From: Microcoleus vaginatus WJT46-NPBG5
GTDB taxonomy: Bacteria; Cyanobacteriota; Cyanobacteriia; Cyanobacteriales; Oscillatoriaceae
Reading direction: 5' to 3'
Length of the DNA: 64,000 nucleotides
Assembly (NCBI GenBank): GCA_019359355.1
Contig: JAHHHM010000012.1
Location: 124,001 to 188,000, forward strand
The position numbers and the translations under genes were made by a program. This document shows, piece after piece, positions 1-7,335 of this stretch. The first letter of the stretch is position 1, and every line of letters begins with the position of its first letter. Under the pieces are notes generated by a model. The model did not search any database. It saw only the letters and a list, made by a program, of their open reading frames with translations, and was not told the DNA's origin.

Positions 1-1
1 G

Positions 2-268
2 GTGACACAGACGCCTTCTATTTTGGTTCCCTATCCCTTCGCAGCGGAAGATCATCAAGCCTATAATGCGGCAGTGTTTGCCGGTGCCGGTGCGGCTGTG
101 GTATGCCGGCAAGGGGATTTAACGCCAGAGGTGTTGGAAGGTAAGGTGTTGGATTTATTAAATTCACCGGCACGCTTGCAAAAAATGGCTGAAAGTGCCG
201 GTTCTCTGGCAATTCCAGATAGTAGCGAACGTTTAGGAAAGTTAGTGCGCCGGTTGCTGGAGGCTTAA
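2..268 (+). CDS. murG: MurG, C-terminal part (partial, runs in from the left edge)
   Basis: C-terminal 88 residues of the UDP-GlcNAc transferase that adds GlcNAc to lipid I, making lipid II on the inner face of the cell membrane. The segment TPSILVPYPFAAEDHQAYNA matches the family's conserved loop near the UDP-sugar site (P-Y-P-x-A-x-x-D-H-Q-x-x-N-A), followed by the usual closing helix. A GTG lies at position 2, but the protein lacks the Gly-rich N-terminal domain, so the real start is outside the window. The family is usually about 350 residues. Identification is from motif recall and is strong; nothing can be said of the missing part. Confidence 0.88.
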   Translation: MTQTPSILVPYPFAAEDHQAYNAAVFAGAGAAVVCRQGDLTPEVLEGKVLDLLNSPARLQKMAESAGSLAIPDSSERLGKLVRRLLEA

Positions 269-314
269 TCTAGGTTTAATCGATGACGCGAACACCTATT
301 TTCTGCCGGCAGCT

Positions 315-509
315 ATGAGGACAGCGCTTGTGACCATTAACCAGCTACCTCGCACCGAAGAAACCCTCTGGCTGCGGCTTTTAGGAAACACTTCAACTCA
401 GTTACAGGCAGTGAATGAGGTGACGGCACTCCCACCGGATCATCGGTTATTAAATAACATTTTGGAGTTGCTTTCTAGCTGGCGCATTACTGCTGACTTT
501 TTCCCGTGA
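315..509 (+). pseudogene. Decayed fragment resembling the middle of cyanobacterial Rpn/PD-(D/E)XK-type nuclease-associated proteins
   Basis: A 64-codon open stretch reads NQLPRTEETLWLRLLG and then ALPPDHRLLNNILELL. I recall this pattern (QLP-x-T-x-E-T-L-W-x-R-x-L-G, then A-L-P-x-x-H-P) from the C-terminal half of cyanobacterial Rpn-like nuclease proteins, where it is followed by a Glu-rich helix. Here neither the nuclease core nor the following helix is present and the frame stops after SWRITADFFP. The rest of the 269-702 spacer shows no further gene. Most likely a remnant; a short real protein cannot be excluded. Confidence 0.45.
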
Positions 510-702
510 GGAATTATTAGCCCAATTTGGGAAGCAAAACCTCTGAAGAAGTTAGAACACGAAAATGCCGGCATTTGGAAAGGCTTAAACGATAGAGAAA
601 AGTCTGCCGATGCCGGTTCATCATTTTTATAATGGCTCTAGCCTACTTAATAGGATGTGTTAACCTGTGGGCAATAATATTCAGTTGAGCAATTCCTAAA
701 TT

Positions 703-1443
703 ATGTCGGAAATTCTCACGACTGAGATGGCTCCATCCCCAGATATCAGTCACATTGTCACTGAAGATAATACCCCTGTAGATAATTTTGGTTCAGAAAA
801 ACAACAGCGTTTACTAACTAGAGTTCTCTACAGTTCTTGGGCGGTTGCTGAGGGTTCACAGAAGTTTTTAGTGGCAGCAAATGTCGGCGTTTTCCCTGCC
901 ATCGCTCAACCGCCTATTGTGCCGGATGTTTTTCTCAGCTTGGATGTAGGAGTGGCTGAGAATTGGTGGGAGAAGAAAAACCGTTCTTATTTCGTATGGG
1001 AGTTCGGTAAACCCCCGGAAGTTGTGATTGAAATTGTTTCTAATCGAGAGGGAAATGAGTTAGGAAGTAAGCTGAGAGATTATGAGCGGATGCGCGTTAG
1101 TTATTATGTTGTCTTCGATCCGATCCAGCAGTTAGGGGGGCCGGTTTTACAAATTTACCAGCTCCAGGGAACGCGCTACCTTCCGATGACAGATACTTGG
1201 CTGGAACAAGTTGGACTTGGTTTAACCCTGTGGCATGGTGTGTTTGAGGATAAAGAGGATACTTGGTTGCGTTGGTGCGACAGAAATGGCAATCTAATTC
1301 CCACCGGCACGGAACGAGCAGATCGAGCGGAGTCTCAACTACGGGAAACAGAATCGCTATTAGAGCAGGAACGGCGGCGAGCAGAACTCTTAACAGAACG
1401 GCTGCGAGCCTTAGGCATCGATCCTGAACAGTTAAATCAGTGA
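703..1443 (+). CDS. Uma2 family (DUF820) putative restriction-endonuclease-fold protein with C-terminal coiled coil
   Basis: Contains the Uma2/DUF820 core: PDVFLSLDVG (strand with the first acidic residue), PPEVVIEIVSN (E-x-V) and KLRDYERMRVSYYVVFDP. This PD-(D/E)XK-like family is greatly expanded in cyanobacteria; its DNA substrates and role are largely unknown. The last ~45 residues (about 200-246) are a charged coiled coil rich in E/R/L, a common tail in this family that may mediate oligomerisation. The ATG start is preceded by a ~190 bp AT-rich spacer. It stands alone between a decayed fragment and the convergent txlA-like gene. Family assignment is strong; function is unproven. Confidence 0.85.
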   Translation: MSEILTTEMAPSPDISHIVTEDNTPVDNFGSEKQQRLLTRVLYSSWAVAEGSQKFLVAANVGVFPAIAQPPIVPDVFLSLDVGVAENWWEKKNRSYFVWEFGKPPEVVIEIVSNREGNELGSKLRDYERMRVSYYVVFDPIQQLGGPVLQIYQLQGTRYLPMTDTWLEQVGLGLTLWHGVFEDKEDTWLRWCDRNGNLIPTGTERADRAESQLRETESLLEQERRRAELLTERLRALGIDPEQLNQ

Positions 1444-1454
1444 TCAACACCGGC

Positions 1455-1490
1455 TAATCAGTGGAACAGGTATATGAGCCATTCTGATTA
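1455..1490. terminator. Possible bidirectional hairpin between convergent genes
   Basis: TAATCAG at 1455-1461 can pair with CTGATTA at 1484-1490, extended by TGG/CCA after a two-base bulge. It lies just after the Uma2 stop and before the end of the convergent thioredoxin-like gene. There is no U-tract on either side, so termination is only a guess. Confidence 0.3.
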
Positions 1491-1518
1491 ACCTCCGCCT
1501 AATGAGGCGATAAACAAT

Positions 1519-2145
1519 TTAATTCGTTACCTGAGCGCCGTGACTGCGAGGATCATCGCCATTTCCCTTGGCCGGCATCCTTGGCGCTTCAAAAGCAGAA
1601 ACTTGACCGGAAGCCTTGGCGTATGGTAAGGCAGTGCCGGCAACTAAAGCCTCTAGATTCGCCTCTAAAACCGAACGCGGCAATTCACCGATGGCACTGG
1701 CAATCGTCTCTCCATCTTTCCCCATAAACACAAAATGGGGAATGCCATCCACGCGATACTTCAAAATCTCCGGCAACCACTTGGTGTTATCTACATTCAG
1801 CATCACAAAATTAACTTTGCCGGCATATTGCGTTTCCAATTCTTTAATCGTCGGTGCCATCGCCATACAGCTAGTGCACCAATTCGCATAAAATTCCATC
1901 AGCGTTGGTTGCTCATTCCCAAGCGCCACTTCCAAGGGTGTAGAACCCTCTGCAAGCTCAGTTAAGTCAGTTGCAGTCGTTTCAGTCCGCAGTCCAAAGA
2001 AAAGGGCGACAGTAAGCACAATTGCCACCATTGCAATCAGAAAATTTCTGATGCGAGTTGCAGCCCCGGCATCAACCGCTTTGACAGCCGATGATTCAGA
2101 CTTCTGCTCAGACACAGCCTTTGGATCGGGTAAATTCGCAGACAT
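1519..2145 (-). CDS. txlA: TxlA/HCF164-like membrane-anchored thioredoxin
   Basis: An N-terminal membrane anchor (about residues 33-51) is followed by a thioredoxin domain with active site WCTSC (Cys90 and Cys93) and the cis-Pro motif VDGIPHFVF. TxlA in cyanobacteria and HCF164 in chloroplasts sit in the thylakoid membrane with the domain in the lumen and carry reducing power used in cytochrome b6f/c-type cytochrome assembly. The length (208 residues) fits. It is divergent from the NIL-ferredoxin gene, with about 68 bp between starts, so a shared control region is possible. The C-terminal tail beyond residue ~175 is low complexity and probably unstructured. Confidence 0.87.
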   Translation of the reverse strand: MSANLPDPKAVSEQKSESSAVKAVDAGAATRIRNFLIAMVAIVLTVALFFGLRTETTATDLTELAEGSTPLEVALGNEQPTLMEFYANWCTSCMAMAPTIKELETQYAGKVNFVMLNVDNTKWLPEILKYRVDGIPHFVFMGKDGETIASAIGELPRSVLEANLEALVAGTALPYAKASGQVSAFEAPRMPAKGNGDDPRSHGAQVTN

Positions 2146-2213
2146 CAGATATTTTTTAAACGATCTATGATTCAGTTATTAGTCTAACTGAAGTTGCTAA
2201 AAGCTCCCCAACC

Positions 2214-2618
2214 GTGAAAAAACGGGTCACGCTCACCTTTCCGAAACGCTCCATCCAAATGCCAGTCACCTACCGGCTGGCTAAAGATTTCAATGTAGCG
2301 GCAAATATTATCCGCGCTCAGGTTGCTCCCAACCAAATTGGCACTCTTGTTGTGGAGCTCTTAGGCGATATTGATGAACTCGATGCCGCCATTGAGTGGA
2401 TGCGCTCGCAGGATATCACGGTTTCTCTCGCCAGCCGAGAGATATTAATTGATGAAGATGTTTGTGTTCACTGTGGATTGTGCACTGGCGTCTGTCCCAC
2501 AGAAGCTCTAACTCTAGAACCCCAGACGTTTAAACTGACATTCACACGTTCGCGTTGTATCGTCTGCGAGCAGTGCATTCCCACCTGTCCCGTTGAAGCA
2601 ATTTCTACCAATTTATAA
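2214..2618 (+). CDS. NIL domain-containing 4Fe-4S ferredoxin
   Basis: Residues ~1-75 form a NIL domain (RVTLTFPKRSIQMPVTYRL onwards), a ligand-binding fold also found at the C-terminus of methionine ABC-transporter ATPases. Residues ~80-130 carry two 4Fe-4S motifs, CVHCGLCTGVCP and CIVCEQCIPTCP. This fusion is conserved in cyanobacteria and is often linked to sulfur or methionine metabolism, but the partner is not known. Translation most likely starts at the GTG at 2214, because the NIL domain begins immediately after it; the next Met would cut the first strand. The downstream membrane-protein gene starts 13 bp after the stop. Confidence 0.88.
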   Translation: MKKRVTLTFPKRSIQMPVTYRLAKDFNVAANIIRAQVAPNQIGTLVVELLGDIDELDAAIEWMRSQDITVSLASREILIDEDVCVHCGLCTGVCPTEALTLEPQTFKLTFTRSRCIVCEQCIPTCPVEAISTNL

Positions 2619-2631
2619 CCTCAATGAAATC

Positions 2632-3144
2632 ATGAGTCGGGTGCGTCCTGTTACCTCTCAAACAAATACCAGGCAGATGGCTTCAACTCCATTGTTTAAA
2701 AAAATACCGTGGCTCTCTCTCTCGCTTGTCATCGCCACCTATTTTAATTTTGGTTGGGTTTTATTTGCCTCGGCAGCGGATTGGTGGGTTTGGCTATTAA
2801 TCATTGTTTATAGCTTGGGCATTGCCGAGGCATTGGCTGCCCCTTGGTCAATGATTAGACAGGTATTTAGACGCTTAATTAGCTCAGATACAAAAGCTTT
2901 TATCTCAGCAATTGTCGCATCTTTTTTAGGCATTGTTATCCTTTCCTATTTTGATATTTCTGGTCATGCCTTGCTGTTAATTGCGGTTGCTGCCCTATTG
3001 AGACTTGATCTTCAAACTGCTGCCATCAGCGAATTAAAAACCTTTGGAATTTTAAGTGCCTTTTCACTGCTTGGCTTAGCTTTAGGAGGTGCTGCTTGCT
3101 GGGGAGTGAATCACTATAGTTTGTTAGTTAAATTTTTTAGCTAG
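2632..3144 (+). CDS. Hypothetical four-helix membrane protein
   Basis: About 170 residues with four hydrophobic segments, beginning after a basic N-terminus (LSLSLVIATYFNFGWVLF; WWVWLLIIVYSLGIAEAL; AFISAIVASFLGIVIL; LLLIAVAALLRL, with a further one near the end). The loop AAPWSMIRQVFRR is basic and probably cytoplasmic. I do not recognise the family. The ATG at 2632 is preferred over an in-frame ATG at 2593, which would overlap the ferredoxin gene by 26 bp; with 2632 the gap is 13 bp and the two genes are probably co-transcribed. Confidence 0.7.
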   Translation: MSRVRPVTSQTNTRQMASTPLFKKIPWLSLSLVIATYFNFGWVLFASAADWWVWLLIIVYSLGIAEALAAPWSMIRQVFRRLISSDTKAFISAIVASFLGIVILSYFDISGHALLLIAVAALLRLDLQTAAISELKTFGILSAFSLLGLALGGAACWGVNHYSLLVKFFS

Positions 3145-3159
3145 CTTCCTAACATAAAA

Positions 3160-3183
3160 AAGCAGCCAATTTCGGGGCTGCTT
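3160..3183. terminator. Hairpin after the ferredoxin/membrane-protein pair
   Basis: AAGCAGCC (3160-3167) pairs with GGCTGCTT (3176-3183) around an 8-base loop. It follows the membrane-protein stop by 15 bp. The run of A before it gives a U-tract only on the minus strand, so on the plus strand it is a hairpin without a classical U-tail. The rest of the 3184-3510 spacer shows only a short inverted repeat GACAAT/ATTGTC at 3310-3327. Confidence 0.5.
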
Positions 3184-3510
3184 GTGGAGTGCATGAGGAT
3201 TTATCTATACATTAGGGCAAGATTTGTTCAGGATAGCTCGGGTTACATTTTTTGATACAGCCGCTTGAGAGACGTCCATGCCGGCACGCCAACATACAGC
3301 CGCCCAATAGACAATGTAAAAATTGTCACAATGCCTCAACCAATTTAGGGCTGAATCTCTAAACAATGTAAATGAAGCGTTTATCTGTCCTTATGCTCCG
3401 CAGCTTACCCGGCTGTGGGGCAATTTTGTTTTTCGGGATGACGGTGCAACGCTTGCCGGCTCGTCTGCTTATAATTAATACTTCTCAATCTATGCACTTT
3501 AGTGCTTCCC

Positions 3511-4518
3511 ATGAAAGTTATCTTCTTTGGCACCCCCCAGTTTGCAGTCCCCACCCTGGAACAATTGCTGGCTCATCCAGAATTTGAAGTCTTGGCTGTG
3601 GTTTCCCAACCGGATAAACGTCGAGGACGTGGCAACGAGTTAACGCCTTCGCCCGTAAAGGCGGTTGCCACTGCTCACAACCTGCCGGTGTGGCAGCCGG
3701 CACGCGTGAAAAAAGACGCGGAAACGCTCAGTCAGTTAAAATCGGCAGAGGCAGATGTTTTTGTGGTGGTGGCGTACGGCCAGATTCTGTCTCAGGAGAT
3801 TCTGGATATGCCGACATTGGGTTGCATTAATGTGCATGGCTCGATTTTGCCTCAATACCGGGGTGCAGCGCCGGTGCAGTGGTGTATTTACAACGGTGAA
3901 CCCCAAACCGGCATTACGACGATGCTGATGGATGCCGGCATGGATACGGGAGCAATGCTGCTGAAAGCTTCTACTCCAGTAGGGTTACTTGATAACGCTC
4001 ACCAGTTGGCGCAAACGCTTGCAGATGCCGGCGCTAAGTTATTGGTGGAAACCCTGTTAAAGCTGGAACGCCAGGAAATTCAACCGATTCCCCAAGATTC
4101 TTCGCTTGCAACTTATGCGCCGCTAATTAAAAAAGAAAATTACTGGCTCGATTGGTCACGCTCTGCTATTAATTTGCATAATCAAGTTAGAGGTTTTTTT
4201 CCGAACTGTGCGGCTGTCTTTCGCGGCGGGCAGCTAAAAATCGTCGCAACGGCACCCCTCGGCTCGGAATACTGGACTCAGCTACCTCCAGAGTTGAATG
4301 GGCTAGAAGCTGAGCTGCCGGCTCAGTCTGGGCGTCCGGGAGAAGTCGTGAGTATCGCTAAAGGGCTAGGGCCAATCGTTCAAACCGGCAATGGTTTGTT
4401 GCTATTGCGGGAAGTTCAGCTTGCCGGTAAACGCGCCCAGTCAGGAACCGACTTTGCCAATGGCACTCGTCTGGCAGTGGGGGAGGTTTTGGAAAATGGC
4501 GGAACTGGGGAGGGCTAA
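3511..4518 (+). CDS. fmt: Methionyl-tRNA formyltransferase
   Basis: Transfers a formyl group from 10-formyl-tetrahydrofolate to the amino group of initiator Met-tRNA. The protein opens [20 protein letters not shown], has the formyltransferase loop [19 protein letters not shown] (Asn and His catalytic) and [12 protein letters not shown] (catalytic Asp), and a C-terminal OB-like domain. The length, 335 residues, is normal. The ATG at 3511 is chosen over the ATG at 3502 because family members start at MKVVFFGTP. It is followed by the convergent uvsE gene. The usual 'HASLLP' is 'HGSILP' here, a mild variation. Confidence 0.96.
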   Translation: MKVIFFGTPQFAVPTLEQLLAHPEFEVLAVVSQPDKRRGRGNELTPSPVKAVATAHNLPVWQPARVKKDAETLSQLKSAEADVFVVVAYGQILSQEILDMPTLGCINVHGSILPQYRGAAPVQWCIYNGEPQTGITTMLMDAGMDTGAMLLKASTPVGLLDNAHQLAQTLADAGAKLLVETLLKLERQEIQPIPQDSSLATYAPLIKKENYWLDWSRSAINLHNQVRGFFPNCAAVFRGGQLKIVATAPLGSEYWTQLPPELNGLEAELPAQSGRPGEVVSIAKGLGPIVQTGNGLLLLREVQLAGKRAQSGTDFANGTRLAVGEVLENGGTGEG

Positions 4519-4611
4519 GCCAGGACGATTACTCCACAAAGAAGTCATTGTTGCTTCAAAAGTGGATAATGCCTCTGTAATTTTACAATTATGCAATTTA
4601 AATGTAAAAAT

Positions 4612-5553
4612 TTAAACGAAAACAGGCACGGAATCCAGATTTGGCAGCCACTCGGTTCGCAACTTATCGATAGCCTGTTCTTTCAGTTTCGCTTCCACCT
4701 CAATCCAGGGAGCAGCGGAGTAGCAACTAGGCATTACTGTAATAAAATCGCTGTGGTGCCGGTCTAAGAAAGACTCACAACCGTTGGAGATATGCACCAG
4801 TTGCCATTCAGGATTCGGCCAAGTGGTGCGGGCGGCTGCCAGCATTTGGGCAACGCTGGGGTCTTCGTAAGTATTTAAACCTTCGTGAATCACGTGATGG
4901 TGAGCGTCAAAGACCATTGGCACGCCGGCAGCGTGGCAAATCTCTAGAATTTCGGAAGCGCCGTAAGCGTATTCATCATTTTCCAGTGCGAGGCGAGTGC
5001 GAATGTTTTGGGGCAACGCTTTGATCACATGGACTAAGGCTTCGGATCTTTTCGATTTGCCGCCGTGGATTTCCATGATCGCCCAAGGCGAGTGGGGCAA
5101 CCCGAGTTTATCCATAATTCGGGCGTGTGTTTCCAGAATTGTGATGCTGTTCGCGACAACATCCGGCTTTTCTGAACTAAGCACAACAAATTGATCGGGA
5201 TGTATGACAAGGCGAATACCGGCGGCGATAGCGCGTTTGCCGGTACTCAACAATTCTTCTGTAAACTCATCAAGCACGGCTTCACCCAGGGGGGTATCAG
5301 CAAACGGGAAAAGCGCAGAACTGAGCCGGTAAAGGTGGATTTTATGGGTCGTACAAAAATCCCATGCGCCATTTAACCGCTGTAGGTTGTTGCGATACAA
5401 CTCGCGCAGAACTGTAGCTTGCTCATCATCAGTGAGTTGCAAGAGTCGCTTGCGTGTGACGGTGCGGAAACGCACGTGATCAGAGGTTGTGATGCATACC
5501 AACCCCAGCTTGGGCGGCACCTTATTCTCGGATAAACTGGGTATCTTGCTCAT
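4612..5553 (-). CDS. uvsE: UV damage endonuclease UvsE (UvdE family)
   Basis: TIM-barrel endonuclease that nicks 5' of UV photoproducts, starting a repair route independent of UvrABC. Visible signatures are LGLVCITTSD, YRLSSALFPFAD, IHPDQFVVLSSEKPDVV, WAIMEIHGGKSKRSEA, LALENDEYAYG and VFDAHHHVIHEG; these supply the metal-binding His, Glu and Asp residues of the three-metal site. The 313-residue length is normal for bacterial members. It is convergent with fmt, with 93 bp between stops and no clear terminator. A UV-repair enzyme of this kind fits a light-exposed phototroph. Confidence 0.95.
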   Translation of the reverse strand: MSKIPSLSENKVPPKLGLVCITTSDHVRFRTVTRKRLLQLTDDEQATVLRELYRNNLQRLNGAWDFCTTHKIHLYRLSSALFPFADTPLGEAVLDEFTEELLSTGKRAIAAGIRLVIHPDQFVVLSSEKPDVVANSITILETHARIMDKLGLPHSPWAIMEIHGGKSKRSEALVHVIKALPQNIRTRLALENDEYAYGASEILEICHAAGVPMVFDAHHHVIHEGLNTYEDPSVAQMLAAARTTWPNPEWQLVHISNGCESFLDRHHSDFITVMPSCYSAAPWIEVEAKLKEQAIDKLRTEWLPNLDSVPVFV

Positions 5554-5641
5554 GCTTCACAAGATACCTTTTCAGCTTTTTCAAAGGCATCTGCAAATAG
5601 ATATAAACACATTGGCTGTGATGCTTGCTTTTACAACGTCG

Positions 5642-5998
5642 CTATAAAGATTTTTCATAAAACCGGCAACCTTCGCATGGCCCTGCAGGACTTACGGCAC
5701 AGCGAATGATTTCTGAGCGAGCATTAAACTTGCAGGTAGCGTCTCCAAGTACCCAGTGTCCATTGACGAGACTTGTTTCGCTGGGTCGTTGTGCGGATTG
5801 GACATAAAGAGCAATTTTTTGTAAGCGATACTTACCCGATTTCAGTTGATAGCGGTGCCGGCGTTCTAATACTGCATAGGTTTGACCTTCTAGATCAAGG
5901 TAATGACCTGGTTGAGGACTCCAGTCAAGTTGAATGCTGCCCAAAGATTGAGAGGGTTGGGTCAGAATGACCTCTGTTGGTAGAGAATCTGGCTCCAT
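5642..5998 (-). CDS. DUF6464-like small Cys-containing cyanobacterial protein
   Basis: A 118-residue protein whose C-terminus GDATCKFNARSEIIRCAVSP ends in PCEGCRFYE. The four conserved cysteines (C..C..C-x2-C) suggest a metal site. I associate the pattern G-D-x-x-C-x-x-N-A-R-S...R-C-A-V-x-P-x-G-P-C-x-x-C with the cyanobacterial DUF6464 family, from memory. The N-terminal ~70 residues look like a small beta-rich domain (YLDLEGQTYAVLERRHRYQL). No function is known. It ends 88 bp before the uvsE start and could share its transcript. Confidence 0.7.
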   Translation of the reverse strand: MEPDSLPTEVILTQPSQSLGSIQLDWSPQPGHYLDLEGQTYAVLERRHRYQLKSGKYRLQKIALYVQSAQRPSETSLVNGHWVLGDATCKFNARSEIIRCAVSPAGPCEGCRFYEKSL

Positions 5999-6053
5999 AG
6001 GTTCCTATGTAATGTGGCTTACCTACTCACTTTAAAGTAATAAACCAGTGATG

Positions 6054-6090
6054 AAAAATGCCCCAGCCAACAGGAGTAAATGGTTGGGGC
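6054..6090 (-). terminator. Intrinsic terminator of the proline-rich protein gene
   Basis: On the minus strand a 9-bp GC-rich stem with one G-U pair (GCCCCAACC with GGCTGGGGC; 6060-6068 and 6082-6090) is followed by ATTTTTC. It lies 24 bp downstream of the stop codon at 6114. Confidence 0.75.
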
Positions 6091-6113
6091 TAGATTCGCA
6101 GGAATTTAGGTTA

Positions 6114-7277
6114 CTAGGGTGTTGGTTGGCCTGGGTTGGGAATGATAATTGGCTGACCTGTGCTGGGGATTATTATCGTTGGTTGTGGGGTATTAGGCTG
6201 TGTGGTGTTAGGAACGGTGCTTGGTTGGCCGGTGTTGGGCTGGCCGGTGTTGGGAAGATTTGTGGGCTGTGTGGTGTTAGGAACGGTGCTTGGTTGGCCG
6301 GTGTTGGGCTGGCCGGTGTTGGGAAGATTTGTGGGCTGTGTGGTGTTAGGAACGGTGCTTGGTTGGCCTGTGTTGGGAACGGTGTTGGGCTGTGTGGTAT
6401 TGGGCTGTGTGGTGTTGGGCTGTGTGGTGTTGGGCTGTGTAGTGTTGGGAACGGTACTTGGTTGGCCGCTGCTTGGTTGGCCGGTGTTGGGAAGGGTGCT
6501 TGGTTGGCCAGGTATCGGTGTTACTGCTGGCTGACCTGGTTGGGGTGTTGCCACCGGCTGCCCGGGTGTGGGTACTGTCGCCGGCTGCCCGGGTGTGGGT
6601 ACTGTCGCCGGCTGTCCGGGTGTGGGTGTTGCCGCCGGCTGTCCGGGTGTGGGTGTTGCCGCCGGCTGTCCGGGTGTGGGTGTTGCCGCCGGCTGTCCGG
6701 GTGTGGGTGTTGCCGCCGGCTGTCCGGGTGTAGGTGTTGCCACCGGCTGCCCGGGTGTAGGTGTTGTCGCCGGCTGTCCGGGTGTAGGGGTTGCCGCCGG
6801 CTGTCCGGGTGTGGGTGTTGCCACCGGCTGTCCGGGTGTGGTTTCTGGAGCTTCAAATCCTAGTAAAGTTTTTGAAGTGGGAAAGTAGGTTGCCCATTGT
6901 TCGATCTGGGGCCGGCTTTGCCATTGATCGCGGCTCACTGTTATAGACAAAATCGGTGCGATTAACCCTTGGTTCTGACCCACAATACTCAGTGTGATTT
7001 CACTCACCGAACTATTATTAAATCTTCGCTGAATGACTGCATTTGCGGCTGTTGTGGCTCTATCAACTAAAGTTTCGTAGGTTTCATCAGGCTGAGAGTT
7101 GAGGGAAAGGTCTATGCGGCTGGGATCAGCTTGGGCGATCTCGGAGGCAATCGCACTTTGAAGTGAGCAGACGCCGCCGGCTAATCCTAAAATAACGGCT
7201 AAACTCATCGGCATCATTTGCCGTGATGCCAACTGTGCTATCCGCAGTTGGGATTGATGATCCTTGAACTTCCGCAT
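6114..7277 (-). CDS. Secreted or envelope proline-rich repeat protein
   Basis: A 387-residue protein. Residues ~20-45 form a signal peptide or anchor ([12 protein letters not shown], with Ala-x-Ala near residue 44). Residues ~50-142 form a small folded domain of unknown family ([20 protein letters not shown], then [20 protein letters not shown]). From ~146 to the end it is extended low-complexity sequence: first nine-residue repeats of the type QPAATPTPG, then NTGQP/NTTQP repeats. Such Pro/Thr stretches usually act as wall-spanning or extended linkers. The gene follows the histidine kinase gene by 58 bp on the same strand and is closed by a terminator, so they may be an operon. No specific function recognised. 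Confidence 0.8.
   Translation of the reverse strand: MRKFKDHQSQLRIAQLASRQMMPMSLAVILGLAGGVCSLQSAIASEIAQADPSRIDLSLNSQPDETYETLVDRATTAANAVIQRRFNNSSVSEITLSIVGQNQGLIAPILSITVSRDQWQSRPQIEQWATYFPTSKTLLGFEAPETTPGQPVATPTPGQPAATPTPGQPATTPTPGQPVATPTPGQPAATPTPGQPAATPTPGQPAATPTPGQPAATPTPGQPATVPTPGQPATVPTPGQPVATPQPGQPAVTPIPGQPSTLPNTGQPSSGQPSTVPNTTQPNTTQPNTTQPNTTQPNTVPNTGQPSTVPNTTQPTNLPNTGQPNTGQPSTVPNTTQPTNLPNTGQPNTGQPSTVPNTTQPNTPQPTIIIPSTGQPIIIPNPGQPTP
6197..6840 (-). repeat. Tandem coding repeats (27-bp and 69-bp units)
   Basis: The C-terminal half of the proline-rich protein gene is tandem DNA. Around 6550-6840 lie about eleven 27-bp units (nine codons, Q-P-x-x-T-P-T-P-G), many differing only at the Ala/Val/Thr codons. 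Around 6197-6370 a 69-bp unit (23 codons, containing N-T-G-Q-P twice and [10 protein letters not shown]) occurs in near-exact copies. Such arrays change length by slippage or recombination. Confidence 0.85.
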
Positions 7278-7335
7278 AGTTTGTACTCTCCTGACTCGAT
7301 AAAAGCGCCGTTTTCAAGGTTTGAGCCGGCTAGAC

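Noticed and set aside
6197-6840. Regular repeats that might be taken for a CRISPR array
   Set aside because: The units are contiguous coding repeats of 27 and 69 bp without unique spacers, and there are no cas genes nearby.
6048-6863. Long plus-strand open frames opposite the proline-rich gene (up to 271 codons, Cys/Gly/Trp-rich)
   Set aside because: They are the antisense reading of tandem repeats whose unit lengths are multiples of three, so stops are absent by construction; the composition is not protein-like.
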